This document shows, one piece after another, positions 28,064 through 38,100 of a DNA stretch of 64,000 nt. The DNA comes from Alkalinema sp. FACHB-956 (GTDB taxonomy: Bacteria; Cyanobacteriota; Cyanobacteriia; Leptolyngbyales; Leptolyngbyaceae), in the NCBI RefSeq assembly GCF_014697025.1, contig NZ_JACJRC010000021.1, forward strand, positions 34,521-98,520. Direction: 5' to 3'. Both the position numbers and the translations under genes were made by a program. Within the stretch, counting starts at the first letter, position 1. Each line of letters opens with the position of its first letter. The notes under the pieces were generated by a model. It had not been told where the DNA came from, ran no database searches, and was given only the letters and a program-made list of their open reading frames with translations.

Positions 28064-28981
28064 CTAGCCCCCCAGCCACTCTGCAACCAATTCCGGTTGC
28101 TTTTTCGTGGCAAAAACTTTGATGGCGTGATAGCTGACTTTTTCCCGCAGGCGGTAGACCTGCTTGATGGGCATATTGAGGGCTTCGGCAATGGTTTCCT
28201 GAGTTTTTCCCTGCAAGTATAATTTCAGCCATTCAGAGGCTTCCGGGCCAACTTTTTCATCGAGGTAGGCAGCCAAGTTATCCACCACCGCTTCCCGAAT
28301 TTCCTGCTGTTGGGCTTGGGCTTGGGCATCTTGATATTCGCTAATGGCTTGGCCATCCAATAGGCTAACGGATCCGTCAGCATCATCTGGATTGACCTCT
28401 TCAGACACCAGACGGATAAAGTCGGCGGTGGGCACTTGGGTCATGCCGCCCCGCTGCGATCGGCGCAGATAGTTGACAAAGCGATACATCAGCAAGGGCT
28501 GGTTGCGGATGGGGCGCAGGCAATATTCTTCAGTCGCGGCAAGTACCAAGGCATTCCGTAGCCGGGGATCGGGGGTGCATTGGCTGATCCAAGCAGTTTG
28601 CTGTTGCAGATAGGAGTCCTGCTGCATTAACTCTTGAATCACTTCCTGCAATACATCCACCACCGTCCGCTGCCGATCGCGGGAGAGGGAAATCCAAGTC
28701 TTAATTTTATTGCGTAGTAAAAATAAGCCGCTGAGGCGTTGGATCAGATTGCGATAGGCCCGTTCAGGGGAGGCGTTGAGATAGCGATCCCGCAGGATGC
28801 GATAGCGATAATCCATTGCTTGGCGGGCAATGTCTAATTGGGTATGACTAAAGGTATCGAACTGCTCTTGGTTTTCTCCCAGTAACCAGGACACAATGGC
28901 CCCATGGGCATTTGCTTGGCCCGGTAAATCTGTCTGCAACTGCGATCGCCATTCCTGCGCTAACTTGCCTGCTAGAGTCAT
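28064..28981 (-). CDS. HetZ-related protein (type 2)
   Basis: A 305-residue cyanobacterial protein with a helical N-terminal region (RNKIKTWISLSRDRQRTVVDVLQEVIQEL) and a C-terminal sigma-like helix-turn-helix (WLKLYLQGKTQETIAEALNMPIKQVYRLREKVSYHAIKVFA). It resembles HetZ, a regulator of early heterocyst differentiation, but belongs to the shorter, widespread branch that non-heterocystous species also carry (HetZ-related protein 2, from memory). A DNA-binding role is inferred. The start is ATG 28981, with AAGGA about 10 nt upstream. Its presence does not show that the organism forms heterocysts. Confidence 0.7.
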   Translation of the reverse strand: MTLAGKLAQEWRSQLQTDLPGQANAHGAIVSWLLGENQEQFDTFSHTQLDIARQAMDYRYRILRDRYLNASPERAYRNLIQRLSGLFLLRNKIKTWISLSRDRQRTVVDVLQEVIQELMQQDSYLQQQTAWISQCTPDPRLRNALVLAATEEYCLRPIRNQPLLMYRFVNYLRRSQRGGMTQVPTADFIRLVSEEVNPDDADGSVSLLDGQAISEYQDAQAQAQQQEIREAVVDNLAAYLDEKVGPEASEWLKLYLQGKTQETIAEALNMPIKQVYRLREKVSYHAIKVFATKKQPELVAEWLGG

Positions 28982-29498
28982 GGTTCACTGTCCTTCCATT
29001 CCCGCTTAACTTTAGAGTGTGCCGCACTTCGTCAATTTCACACACTTACCCGTTCGGGTAATCTCATTTCTCCGATTGTTTGGTAGCTCCAGCTAACTAG
29101 GTATATGGCTGTTGTCAACGTGGTTATGCAAAGGAGGAATGCAAATGCGGGGGGGCAAATGCAGGGATGTCAATGCAAGGGGGGATGCAGGGACGCCAAT
29201 ACAGGGACATTAGAGGAGACTCCAACGAACTAATTGTGAAGTTTCACAACAAATCGGGGGATCTACTGATGCTGAGTGTAGGTATCGTAGGACGACTGCA
29301 CTCAGCTAGTCAGTGATCTCATCCCACTCGCAGACTGATCCCACAGGCTGATTCCCCAGACTGATTCCAACGCTTCCAACCATTCCTATCGCTTCCCGCC
29401 ATTGCCAGCCATTCCCAATACTTCCCGCCCTTCCCGAGGCGGCTAGAGCCTTTAGGGACGTGAAGCATCGGCTGGGGCCACGGAGTTGTTCTAACCCA
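28982..29498. other. Intergenic region with degenerate G-rich repeats
   Basis: 517 bp between two minus-strand genes. At 29135-29215 a degenerate G-rich unit (ATGCAGGGA.G.CAA) recurs about four times. At 29340-29440 a C-rich unit (ATTCCCA/CTTCCCGCC) recurs. A 75-codon minus-strand frame through the second repeat looks accidental. No RNA gene seen. Confidence 0.45.
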
Positions 29499-29813
29499 TC
29501 ACGCTTGTCGAAAAGACGTCGCGAGTTGCTCAAGAGTTGCGGTTAAGTTGCCCAACTGTTCCAGCGTAGTTTGGTGGGTCATGGTGAGATTCTCCACCTC
29601 CTCGCTGAGGGCAAAAATTTGATACCCCTGTTGCTGAACTTGCTGGGCCATTTCCTCCACGCGGGCGGCCAAACAGTCTACTGTCTCGGTGGTGGCTAAG
29701 ACAGCCTCACCAATTTCCAGGACGATCGCCTCCAAGCGCGCTAATGGGGTTTCCTCTGCGGGCGTTGGGGGGCGATCGGAGGTCATGGGTTCCAAGTCTT
29801 TTGCTGCTTCCAT
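29499..29813 (-). CDS. Coiled-coil hypothetical protein
   Basis: About 104 residues from the ATG at 29813 (MEAAKDLEP); the frame is open further upstream to 29918 but that part is low in conserved features. A Pro/Thr-rich start is followed by a long heptad-patterned helix (LARLEAIVLEIGEAVLATTETVDCLAARVEEMAQ to the end), typical of a coiled coil. No membrane segment. Function is unknown. It lies downstream of galE on the same strand. Confidence 0.5.
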   Translation of the reverse strand: MEAAKDLEPMTSDRPPTPAEETPLARLEAIVLEIGEAVLATTETVDCLAARVEEMAQQVQQQGYQIFALSEEVENLTMTHQTTLEQLGNLTATLEQLATSFRQA

Positions 29814-29948
29814 TGTTCCGCTGAACCTATACTGAGATCCGTTTTGGGGGCACGTACTGGGGTACGTCTCTTGCGGCTGTATGACTTGTATTCTGCCGTT
29901 TCCTATCGGTTCTTGCATAGCCCTCCACCCAACTCAAAGGTTCAAGGC

Positions 29949-30974
29949 TTATGGGGTGACACTAGAGGCGAGGCCATGGCGACTTTGGTGCCAAGCCCAG
30001 GCATGGGTCAAAATTTGTTTCAAGTCCGCATATTTGGGCTGCCAACCCAAAAGGGTTCTGGCTCGATCGCTACTGCCGACTAGGGCCGGGGGATCTCCGG
30101 GGCGACGATCGTGCTCCTCCGCAGGAATGGGCTGTCCAGTCACGGCCCGAGCGGTTTCAATCACTTCCCGCACAGAAAACCCGTTACCATTGCCCAGGTT
30201 AAACCGATCGCTCGCGCCACCCTGAAGTAGATATTCCAAGCCCAAGACGTGGGCATCGGCGAGATCGCTAACGTGAATGTAGTCCCGGATGCAGGTGCCA
30301 TCGGGGGTGGGATAGTCGGTGCCAAAAATAGACACGGAAGGCTGGCGACCTAATGCCGTCATCAGAACCAAGGGGATCAGGTGCGTTTCCGGCTGATGAT
30401 CTTCCCCCAGTCGGCCCTGGGGATCGGCCCCGGCAGCGTTGAAATACCGGAAAGCGACCGATCGTAAATCATAGGCGCGATCGAAATCGGCCAGTATCCG
30501 TTCCACCATCAGCTTCGTCGCTCCGTAGGGATTGATGGGGGATTGGGGATGATTTTCAGGAATTGGGACTTCGGCGGGCACACCATAGGTGGCACAGGTG
30601 GAAGAAAAGACAAATTGCTTGATATTGGCGGCAACCATCGCCTCCAGTAAGGTCAAGGTGCCCAAGACGTTATTGCGGTAGTACTTGTCGGGGTGACTGA
30701 CGGATTCCCCCACGTAGGCATAGGCCGCAAAGTGCATGACGGCAGCGAAATCATGGGTTTGAAACAATTGATCCAGCAAGGCCCGATCGTTGGTATCACC
30801 CACGACCAGTTCTACTTGAAGAACTTCTTTGACCAGGTCGGCGTGCCCGTAGACCAAATTGTCCAAAACGACGACTTCATAGCCAGCTTGCTGTAGAGCT
30901 AAGACTGCATGGGATCCGATGTAGCCTGCTCCACCCGTGACCAAGATTTTGGCTGGTTGTTTCACGATATTCAC
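29949..30974 (-). CDS. galE: UDP-glucose 4-epimerase
   Basis: A 341-residue short-chain-dehydrogenase-type epimerase interconverting UDP-glucose and UDP-galactose. The NAD-binding TGGAGYIGSH lies at about residues 14-23, the catalytic Ser/Thr in VFSSTCATYG, and the Tyr-x-x-x-Lys pair in NPYGATKLMVE. The C-terminal part has FNLGNGNGFSVREV and RPGDPPALVGSSDRA, as in GalE. The start is GTG 30974, with GGAG and AAAGAG a few bases upstream. The length is normal. Confidence 0.93.
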   Translation of the reverse strand: MNIVKQPAKILVTGGAGYIGSHAVLALQQAGYEVVVLDNLVYGHADLVKEVLQVELVVGDTNDRALLDQLFQTHDFAAVMHFAAYAYVGESVSHPDKYYRNNVLGTLTLLEAMVAANIKQFVFSSTCATYGVPAEVPIPENHPQSPINPYGATKLMVERILADFDRAYDLRSVAFRYFNAAGADPQGRLGEDHQPETHLIPLVLMTALGRQPSVSIFGTDYPTPDGTCIRDYIHVSDLADAHVLGLEYLLQGGASDRFNLGNGNGFSVREVIETARAVTGQPIPAEEHDRRPGDPPALVGSSDRARTLLGWQPKYADLKQILTHAWAWHQSRHGLASSVTP

Positions 30975-31061
30975 GCTCTTTAACTCCCCACAAGACTGAA
31001 TAACACCTTCGGGATCTCTGAGAGGAGACCCCAGCTAGATTGATCTTCCAGCCTAGGATGC

Positions 31062-31123
31062 CAAATCTGGAATCACGCTTAAGTCTGGAATTACGCTAAG
31101 TCTGGAATTACGCTAAGTCTGGA
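31062..31123. repeat. 17-bp tandem repeat, about 3.5 copies
   Basis: The unit AAGTCTGGAATTACGCT stands twice exactly (31081-31097 and 31098-31114), with a degenerate copy before (31062-31078) and a partial copy after (31115-31123). It lies between the microprotein gene and galE. Confidence 0.8.
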
Positions 31124-31155
31124 TACCCGTGCAATCAATCTATAGAATCCCTAAC

Positions 31156-31227
31156 TTACTTTTGCAAATCTTGAAAAATCCAGAACAACAAAATCGCAAA
31201 AAACGCGATCGCTACGATTAACGTCAT
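31156..31227 (-). CDS. 23-residue single-span membrane microprotein
   Basis: A frame of 23 codons on the minus strand encodes MTLIVAIAFFAILLFW followed by IFQDLQK and TAA. One membrane helix fills residues ~2-18 and the tail is polar, the form of small photosynthetic or respiratory complex subunits, though it matches none I can recite (PetG/L/M/N, PsbM/T/X, PsaI/M). A perfect AAGGAG (complement of 31237-31242) lies 9 nt before the ATG, strong support for translation of so short a frame. An 11-bp inverted repeat lies about 40 bp upstream. It is too short for ordinary gene finders. Confidence 0.6.
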   Translation of the reverse strand: MTLIVAIAFFAILLFWIFQDLQK

Positions 31228-31864
31228 TCTGTGCTTCTCCTTGTGAGTTAACTAGATGGGTTGACTTTCAGTGAATTAACTAATGAATGGACTGGGCCAA
31301 TTCACTGAATGAATTACCTGGGGCCATTCACCCGGTGCGTTCGTTAATCTAAACAAACGTTAAGGACAGGTTCAACATTCTAGGGAACCTTTTTCCCAAC
31401 CGCTTGCCTCATCCCAATGGGATGGAACCTAAGTAGGCTAGCTCAAAAGGTGGCTTTTGGCATCAAAGAGATTGGGGGGGCAGTGCAGAAGATTAATAGG
31501 TGAACCCCAAAAAAATCGTGCGTTTCGCAATTCTTGCTGTAGCATACTCGCTAACTCAGACAGTTTTGAGGGGTGAATTTTCACCTAACCCAATTTTTCT
31601 GATGCGTCACAAAAGCCCGTGCTTGGCTCAAAAGCGTCAAGGTTATCAAGCTTTAATGACATGAACTGCTACTGATATGGACTGCTACGCTGCGGTGCTT
31701 CCAGGATTAGGGGGGACGATCGTCCAACGTTGGGGGTCAGGTCTGCTTCTGCTTGAGAGGCTCTACCAGTTGCGATAGTCGGCTTTGCTAGGGCGTAGTT
31801 TATGCAAAATTTGGCAAGACCCACACAGCGCGAGGATTATCACAGCAACTAAGGGAATGACTCA
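31228..31864. other. Long intergenic region upstream of the microprotein and the YdcF-type gene
   Basis: 637 bp between divergent genes. It contains the inverted repeat at 31267-31309 and a weak hairpin GGTTC/GAACC followed by TTTTT near 31372-31397, a possible plus-strand terminator with no gene before it. No tRNA, clear promoter or long open frame is seen. Confidence 0.45.
31267..31309. promoter_or_regulatory. 11-bp perfect inverted repeat upstream of the microprotein gene
   Basis: TTCAGTGAATT (31267-31277) and AATTCACTGAA (31299-31309) are perfect complements separated by 21 nt. The position, 40-80 bp before the microprotein start, would suit a leader hairpin or a two-site operator. Confidence 0.5.
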
Positions 31865-33067
31865 ATGCTTCTATTGGTGACTGATGTATTTCTACTCTTA
31901 ACCCAGGTTCTTCTGTGGATTTTGGTGGCGCTAGCAGCTCGCTTTGTTCTCCTCAAAGCGCTACCCAAGGCTTTTTTGGGTGGATTGGTACTAGTGCTAC
32001 TGGTGGTGGTTGCGGCACTGACCTTTTTTAAAGGTGCGCCGGAACAGGGCCTGTTAGGGGATATTTGGCAGATTATCTCCCTGCTGTTTAACCCCCTAGG
32101 TTTAATTCTGGTTTTTCTGGCGATCGTTTGGCGAGACGCGGAAAATAAAGGCGTTAATGCAACGTCCAAGTGGTTACTGCGCATTGCAGTGGCGGCATTA
32201 ATTCTATTTAGTTTGCCGGTATTTGCGAACTTTGTGGCCCAGCGGACAGAGTTGGAAGCGATCCAGATTTCGCAACCCGATGTACCAGCTTTGCCCGCAG
32301 GTGCGCAGCGGGTGATTGTGCTGATGGGGCAAAATACGACGCGACTGAAGTTGCGGCCCCGTACAGAAGCGCCTCCCACTGGCCAAAGCAATCCCGAGAA
32401 AAATGCAATTTTTGGACCTCCAGAACAAATTTCTGAAGGCCGATTTAGCTTGCTAGCCAATCAGCCGGTTCAACTGACGGAACAGGGCGATCGCATTCTC
32501 TATGCAGCGCAACTCTATCAATCGGAGCGGTTCAATTCGCCGGTCATTATTGTGAGTGCGGGACCGCGTCCGGGGCGATCGAAGAAAGAGGGCGATAACG
32601 CTGACAATATCTCGGAAGCCAGCGATATCAACCGATTACTGCAAAGTCAGTTTGGCATTCCCGGTAGCGCGATTATTCAGGACAATGACAGCACCTCTGT
32701 GATTGAGAGTGCGCAAAATACCCGTAAGATTCTGGAAAATCGGCGTATTAACTACGGGGGGCAGGTGATGGTCGTCACCTCCGCGATCGAAGCAAGTCGA
32801 ACGGCTTTGACGTTCTCTAGTGAATTGGGACAAACGGGACAAAATGTTACCGTGATTTCCCGCCCCACGGATTTCTACACCATTCCACCTAAGGGTTCAA
32901 TTACCCAACGGGCTAAAGGCCGTGACTTAATTGAACGTAATCTGATGGTAGCGGACTTCCTGCCTAGCATGGATGCGCTCAACATCAGTACTAAGGTGGT
33001 GGGAGAATCACTAACGTCGCTCTACTACTTCCTGAGAGGATGGGTTCGTCCCTTAAGAGCGGGCTAG
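31865..33067 (+). CDS. YdcF/ElyC family membrane protein (DUF218)
   Basis: A 400-residue protein with four N-terminal membrane helices (about residues 7-30, 38-55, 72-90 and 102-120), followed by a DUF218/YdcF-type soluble domain. Its typical pieces are VIVLMGQ near the start, RILYAAQLYQSERFNSPVIIVSAGPR, SAIIQDNDSTSVIESAQNTRKIL and VMVVTSAIEASRTALTF. In other bacteria ElyC/SanA relatives affect envelope synthesis; the activity is unknown. ATG 31865 is used. A 3' neighbour, panB, follows after a tandem repeat. Confidence 0.8.
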   Translation: MLLLVTDVFLLLTQVLLWILVALAARFVLLKALPKAFLGGLVLVLLVVVAALTFFKGAPEQGLLGDIWQIISLLFNPLGLILVFLAIVWRDAENKGVNATSKWLLRIAVAALILFSLPVFANFVAQRTELEAIQISQPDVPALPAGAQRVIVLMGQNTTRLKLRPRTEAPPTGQSNPEKNAIFGPPEQISEGRFSLLANQPVQLTEQGDRILYAAQLYQSERFNSPVIIVSAGPRPGRSKKEGDNADNISEASDINRLLQSQFGIPGSAIIQDNDSTSVIESAQNTRKILENRRINYGGQVMVVTSAIEASRTALTFSSELGQTGQNVTVISRPTDFYTIPPKGSITQRAKGRDLIERNLMVADFLPSMDALNISTKVVGESLTSLYYFLRGWVRPLRAG

Positions 33068-33210
33068 GATTGTCAGTCCAGGTGCATCGAGTTCATCATC
33101 TCGTCATCGCAGCAGTTTAGTCATTCCTAGCAAGGGGAATCTCTTCGGAGGTTCCCTTCGTTCTTTTCGAGCACGATCGCACGGCAGCCCACCATCAACC
33201 TTTGCTATCT

Positions 33211-33294
33211 TGGTCAAAGACTTGTGGTCAAAGACTTGTAGTCAAAGACTTATGGTCAAAGACTTGTGGTCAAAGACTCATGGTCAAAGACTTT
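33211..33294. repeat. 14-bp tandem repeat, 6 copies
   Basis: Six head-to-tail copies of TGGTCAAAGACTTG with one or two changes in copies 3, 5 and 6. The array lies directly before panB; the last copy ends 25 bp before the panB ATG, so it is in the leader or promoter zone. Confidence 0.95.
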
Positions 33295-33319
33295 TTACAC
33301 CCCATTCTGGACTGGTCCC

Positions 33320-34099
33320 ATGCCCGTTACGCTTCAGCACTTTGCCCAATGGAAACAGCAAGGACGACGGATTACGGCGTTAACTGCTTGGGATTACGCG
33401 ATCGCACAGATTTTGGATCACGCTGAAGTCGATTTAATTCTCGTGGGCGATTCCTTGGCGATGGTGGCTTTGGGGTACGAAACAACGCTGCCTGTGACGC
33501 TGGAGGAAATGCTGCACCATGCCAAAGCGGTACGTCGGGGGGTGAAGCATTCGTTTTTAGTGATGGATTTGCCGTTCCTGAGTTATCAGGAAGGTTGGCA
33601 GCAGGCGATGCGATCGGCGGGGCGGGCGCTCAAGGAAACGGGGGTTCACGCCGTCAAGTTGGAAGGGGGCTACCCGGAAATGGCGGATACCGTGGCGCGC
33701 TTGGTGCGGGCCGGGATTCCGGTGATGGGCCATGTGGGTCTCACGCCGCAGTCTGTAAGGCAGTTGGGCTTTAAGCAGCAGGGCAAGACGGATGTAGAAG
33801 GGGCAAGAATTTTGGATGAAGCGATCGCCCTAGAGCAGGCGGGGGCCTTTTCGATCATTCTGGAACACATTCCCGCTGATCTGGCTCAAACGATTACGGA
33901 AAAATTGTCGATTCCCACGATCGGCATTGGGGCCGGAGTGCACTGTGATGGGCAAGTGCTGGTAACGACGGATGTGTTAGGTATGGGGGCTTGGAAACCG
34001 CCGTTTGCTAAGTCCTATGTCAATTTACGGGACACGATCGGCCAAGCGGTGCAAGCTTTTTCAGAAGATGTGCGATCGCGGCAATTTCCGGCGGAGTGA
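33320..34099 (+). CDS. panB: 3-methyl-2-oxobutanoate hydroxymethyltransferase
   Basis: A 259-residue PanB, first step of pantothenate (coenzyme A) synthesis, transferring a hydroxymethyl group from methylene-tetrahydrofolate. The TIM-barrel motifs are present: [27 protein letters not shown] (Mg-binding Asp), [23 protein letters not shown] and IGIGAG. The start is ATG 33320 ([12 protein letters not shown]). An earlier in-frame ATG at 33266 lies inside the tandem repeat and would add 18 repeat-derived residues. Confidence 0.95.
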   Translation: MPVTLQHFAQWKQQGRRITALTAWDYAIAQILDHAEVDLILVGDSLAMVALGYETTLPVTLEEMLHHAKAVRRGVKHSFLVMDLPFLSYQEGWQQAMRSAGRALKETGVHAVKLEGGYPEMADTVARLVRAGIPVMGHVGLTPQSVRQLGFKQQGKTDVEGARILDEAIALEQAGAFSIILEHIPADLAQTITEKLSIPTIGIGAGVHCDGQVLVTTDVLGMGAWKPPFAKSYVNLRDTIGQAVQAFSEDVRSRQFPAE

Positions 34100-34181
34100 T
34101 GCCCAAAACGACTCTACTCCCCCGACACCCCCCGAAAGTGAATTCTCCGTCCCAGTACAGGGGATTTGTCAGGGACACTTT

Positions 34182-34227
34182 ATATTCACAGAAGTTTATA
34201 GAACATATTCACAGAAGTTTATAGAAC
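34182..34227. repeat. 23-bp direct tandem repeat, 2 perfect copies
   Basis: Two exact copies (34182-34204 and 34205-34227) of a 23-bp AT-rich unit beginning ATATTCACAGAAG. They lie between convergent panB and the second Uma2 gene. Confidence 0.9.
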
Positions 34228-34237
34228 TCACATTAGG

Positions 34238-34801
34238 TTATTCAGATAACCAGCCCCAAAAGGTTGCCACCGTTAAGTTGAGGTGATTGGCAAAAGCAGG
34301 ACAGGGCAAAATTTGCGCAGGTTCATCAAAGACGGTGAGTTGTTGCTGCGGCAGATAGACAAAAATGGTTTGCTCTGCGGGGTCAATTAACCAGCCCATT
34401 TGAGTGCCGTGATTAAGGCAATGCAGAATATTTTTAGTGACCTTGGTTTGGCTTTGATCTGGGGAAAGAATTTCGATCGTCCAGTCCGGCGCGATCGAAA
34501 AGGAATTGGCAATTTCCCCAGTTGGATCCCGTGGAATTCTTGCCCAAGAGAAGACTGAGACATCGGGCACGATCGAGCGTTCACCAAATGTACAGCGTAG
34601 CTCTGCAAAGGCTCGGCCTATTCGCTGCGATTTGAGACTGCTGTTGACGATCGTAGATAACTCAGTTTGAATAACGCTGTGTTTCCCTTGCGGCATCGGC
34701 TTTGGAAGCACTTGTCCATCAATGTATTCGCTGGCAGGTTTAGTTTCTGGCAGCTTCAGAAACTCCGTTAAAGTGATGGGCTTGGATGGAGACTGAACCA
34801 T
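34238..34801 (-). CDS. Uma2 family endonuclease (DUF820)
   Basis: A 187-residue Uma2 nuclease with the same architecture as the gene at 20966: TEFLKLPETKPASEYIDGQVL, the acidic pair in IVPDVSVF and WTIEILSPDQS, a helical part and a beta end (QTIFVYLPQQQLTVFD). The two proteins are only distantly alike, so this is a separate family member and not a product of the local duplication. It converges on panB. The MITE-like copy 2 starts 46 bp upstream of its start codon (ATG 34801) and may hold or disturb its promoter. Confidence 0.9.
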   Translation of the reverse strand: MVQSPSKPITLTEFLKLPETKPASEYIDGQVLPKPMPQGKHSVIQTELSTIVNSSLKSQRIGRAFAELRCTFGERSIVPDVSVFSWARIPRDPTGEIANSFSIAPDWTIEILSPDQSQTKVTKNILHCLNHGTQMGWLIDPAEQTIFVYLPQQQLTVFDEPAQILPCPAFANHLNLTVATFWGWLSE

Positions 34802-34847
34802 AGAGAAATCGATTGATACAGAATTGATTGATCACTGCTACAGATTC

Positions 34848-34949
34848 GATCCCCCCTGGCCCCCCTTCACAAGGAATGTGGCCAAGTTCTTTCAAAGTCC
34901 CCCTTATTTCTTTCAAAGTCCCCCTTATTAAGGGGGATTTAGGGGGATC
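34848..34949. repeat. MITE-like element, copy 2
   Basis: A 102-bp element with ends GATCCCCCC and GGGGGATC, sharing its core and right part (TTCTTTCAAAGTCCCCC and AGGGGGAT) with copy 1 at 17351-17460. Inside it a ~21-bp piece (TTCTTTCAAAGTCCCCCTTA) is duplicated in tandem. No coding frame. Confidence 0.75.
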
Positions 34950-35030
34950 TTATGGGATGCAATCACAAGTTGATTTGGTATGACATCGGCTCTAAGGAGC
35001 GAGATTGATCGAACGGTAATTGAGGGCCGA

Positions 35031-35077
35031 CAAAAAACGCCATCCCTCTAGCGTAATGGCTTTTTTGAGGGATGGCG
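35031..35077 (-). terminator. Rho-independent terminator of glsF
   Basis: On the minus strand, an 11-bp perfect stem (arms 35067-35077 and 35038-35048, 18-nt loop) is followed by six T (complement of 35031-35037). It lies 36 bp after the glsF stop codon. Confidence 0.92.
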
Positions 35078-35112
35078 TGATTCGTTAGTGGGGGAGTAGA
35101 GCGGTGAGGGGA

Positions 35113-38100
35113 TTACACCGAACTTGCAACTTTCTCAGCCCCCGCATTGGCTTCTGCGGTGTCCTTCTCCGAGGGGGGAACCACTTGCCAGAACTGCGGC
35201 AAGTAAGCCGACCAGTTAGCCAGAATTGCCTGGGCCTTGGGACTGCCGGTGCGATCGGCATGGGCTTGGATCAGACCCTTCAACTGGGCTTCACCTGCGG
35301 GGCTCATCACCCGTTGCACACTGACGATTTCCGGATTGACCTTGGCTTGGAAGCTGCCATCCTCATCTAAGAAGTAGGCCAAACCGCCGGTCATCCCTGC
35401 GCCCACGTTGCGGCCCACTTTACCCAGCACCACGATCGTGCCGCCGGTCATGTACTCACAGCAGTGATCACCCGTGCCTTCCACGACCGCCTGGGCCGCC
35501 GAGTTCCGCACCGCAAACCGTTCCCCAGCGCGGCCATTGGCAAACAGAGTGCCCCCCGTCGCGCCGTAGAGACAGGTGTTGCCGATAATGACGCTCTCTG
35601 CGGGGTCGAAGGTCGCCGCTGCGGGGGGATGGATGATGATTTCTCCACCGTGCATCCCCTTGCCCACGTAGTCATTGGCTTCACCGTCCAGGCGCAACGT
35701 CATACAGGGCAGGTTAAAGGCCCCAAAGCTCTGGCCCACCGATCCGGTGAAGTGGAGATTAATCTGTCCGCCAAAGCCGTTGTTGCCGTAGCGCTTGGCA
35801 ATCACGCCCGCCACGCGAGAGGCGATCGTGCGATCGGTGTTGATCGCCTTAAACTGCTTCGTCACCGTTCCCTGCTGTGCGATCGCCGCTTGCAGATCGG
35901 CATCGGCCAGCATGTCGTCATCTAGCACGGGGCCATTGCTGTGAACTTCAGCGTGCTGCAACCAGGTGCGATCGCTGCGGGTATCGGGCAGGTTGGTCAG
36001 GAAGGACAGATCCAGCGCCTGGGTTTTGGCAATTTGCACACCTTCCCGTACCTTCAGCAGATCCGCCCGCCCGATGATGTCTTCCAGCTTGCGGTAACCC
36101 AGTCGGGCCAACAGAGAACGGACTTCCTCCGCCACAAAGATGAAGAAGTTGACCACATGCTCCGGAATGCCGTTAAAGCGCTTGCGGAGTTCTTCCTTCT
36201 GGCTGGCGACGCCGACAGGGCAATTGTTGGTGTGGCAAATGCGCGCCATGATGCAGCCCTCTGCGATCATCGCGATCGAGCCAAAGCCGAACTCTTCACC
36301 GCCCATGAGCGCCGCCATCACTACATCCCAACCAGTTTTGATACCGCCATCGACCCGCAGAGTGACGCGATCGCGCAGTTGGTTTTCCATCAGGGTGCGG
36401 TGCACTTCCGTCAGACCCAATTCCCAGGGACTGCCTGCATGCTTGATCGAGCTGAGTGGAGACGCACCTGTGCCGCCGTCATGCCCGGAAATTTGGATAA
36501 TATCTGCGTTGGCCTTGGCCACCCCAGCGGCGATCGTGCCGATGCCCACTTCCGCCACCAGTTTGACGGAGACTTGGGCCAGCGGGTTGATCTGGTGCAG
36601 GTCATAAATCAATTGCGCCAAATCTTCGATCGAATAAATGTCATGGTGCGGCGGCGGGGAAATCAGCGTCACACCGGGCTTCGATCGGCGCAGCATGGCA
36701 ATATAGGGGCTGACCTTGGGGCCGGGAAGTTGACCGCCTTCACCGGGTTTTGCCCCTTGGGCCAGCTTGATTTCGATCTGCTTGGCACTCATCAAGTACT
36801 CTGGGGTCACCCCAAAGCGCCCGGAAGCCACCTGTTTAATGGCGGAACTGGCGGTATCCCCATTGCGCAGGCCCTTCAGGTAGGGGAAGGTGGGCGAGAC
36901 GCCATCCACCACATCATCCAGCACCTTAAAGCGCACGACATCTTCGCCACCCTCACCGGAGTTGGATTTGGCTCCGAGGCGGTTCATGGCGATCGCCAGC
37001 ACTTCATGGGCTTCCCGTGACAGGGCACCCAGGGACATACCGCCCGTGGCAAAGCGATGGCAGATATCCGCCGCTGACTCGACTTCGCTGATGTCGATCG
37101 GGGTGCGATCGCTGGTGAAGTCCAGCAAATCGCGTAAAGCCGTCAAAGGCCGCTCTTCCAAATACTTCTGGTACAGGGCGTAGTGGTCGTAGCTCTTCTG
37201 ATCGACCGCCTTGTGCAGATACTTAGCCATTTCCGGGCTGTTCATGTGGTACTCGCCACCGGGACGGTACTGCACAAAACCGTAGTTTTCCAGTTTCTTC
37301 CCGCTCAGTTCAGGGAAGGCTTTGCTGTGGAAGGAGAGGGTTTCGTTGGCCAAATCCGCCAAGGTCAGGCCCCCCAAGCGGGAAGCAGTGCCATTGAACG
37401 CCGTATGCAGCAGGTCGCCGCCAATCCCGATCGCCTCGAAGATTTGTGCCCCATGGTAGCTAGCCAAGAGAGAAATTCCCATTTTGGAGAGAATTTTAAA
37501 CAACCCATCCTGCACAGCTTTGCGGAAGTTGGATTGGGCTCCGGTGAGGCTAACCGACTTCAGCTTGCCCGTTTCCATCAACTTCTGGGTCTTGCCATCA
37601 TGCCACCAGTGGCGCACGGCTTCCAGCGCCAGGTAAGGACAAACAGCACTGGCTCCATAGCCGACCAAGCAAGCAAAGTGGTGGGTGCTCCAAGCCTGGG
37701 CGGTATCGGCCACCAGGGAGGCTTTCATGCGCAACCCTTGGCGGATCAAATGGTGGTGCACAGCGCCCACAGCTAGCATGGGCGGAATGTAGCTGGTTTC
37801 CGCATTCAACTGCGCCGCTTGGCCCTGGGGATTGGCCCGATCGCTGAGGATCAGAATTTCTGCCCCCGCTTGCACCGCTTCCGCCGCCTTTTGGCAGAGG
37901 GCTGCCACCGCCTGCTTCAGTCCGGCGGGGCCATCGGTGATGCTGTATAGCGTAGACAATGTGGCGGTTTGGAAGCCAGACTGACGCACCCCCTCCAGTT
38001 CCGCATCCCCCAGGACCGGGGTTTCCAGGAACAGTTGCTTGGCGTGCTCCGGTGTCGCTTCCAGCAGGTTATGCCGTGCCCCCAAACTCATGGACAGGGA

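Noticed and set aside
28064..28981. Evidence for heterocyst formation
   Set aside because: The protein is of the HetZ-related branch that, as I recall, also occurs in species without heterocysts; no other heterocyst gene is in the window.
29306..29533. 75-codon minus-strand frame
   Set aside because: Runs through C-rich repeats and overlaps the coiled-coil gene.
35941..37020. 359-codon plus-strand frame
   Set aside because: Fully antisense to glsF, no ribosome site and no family pattern.
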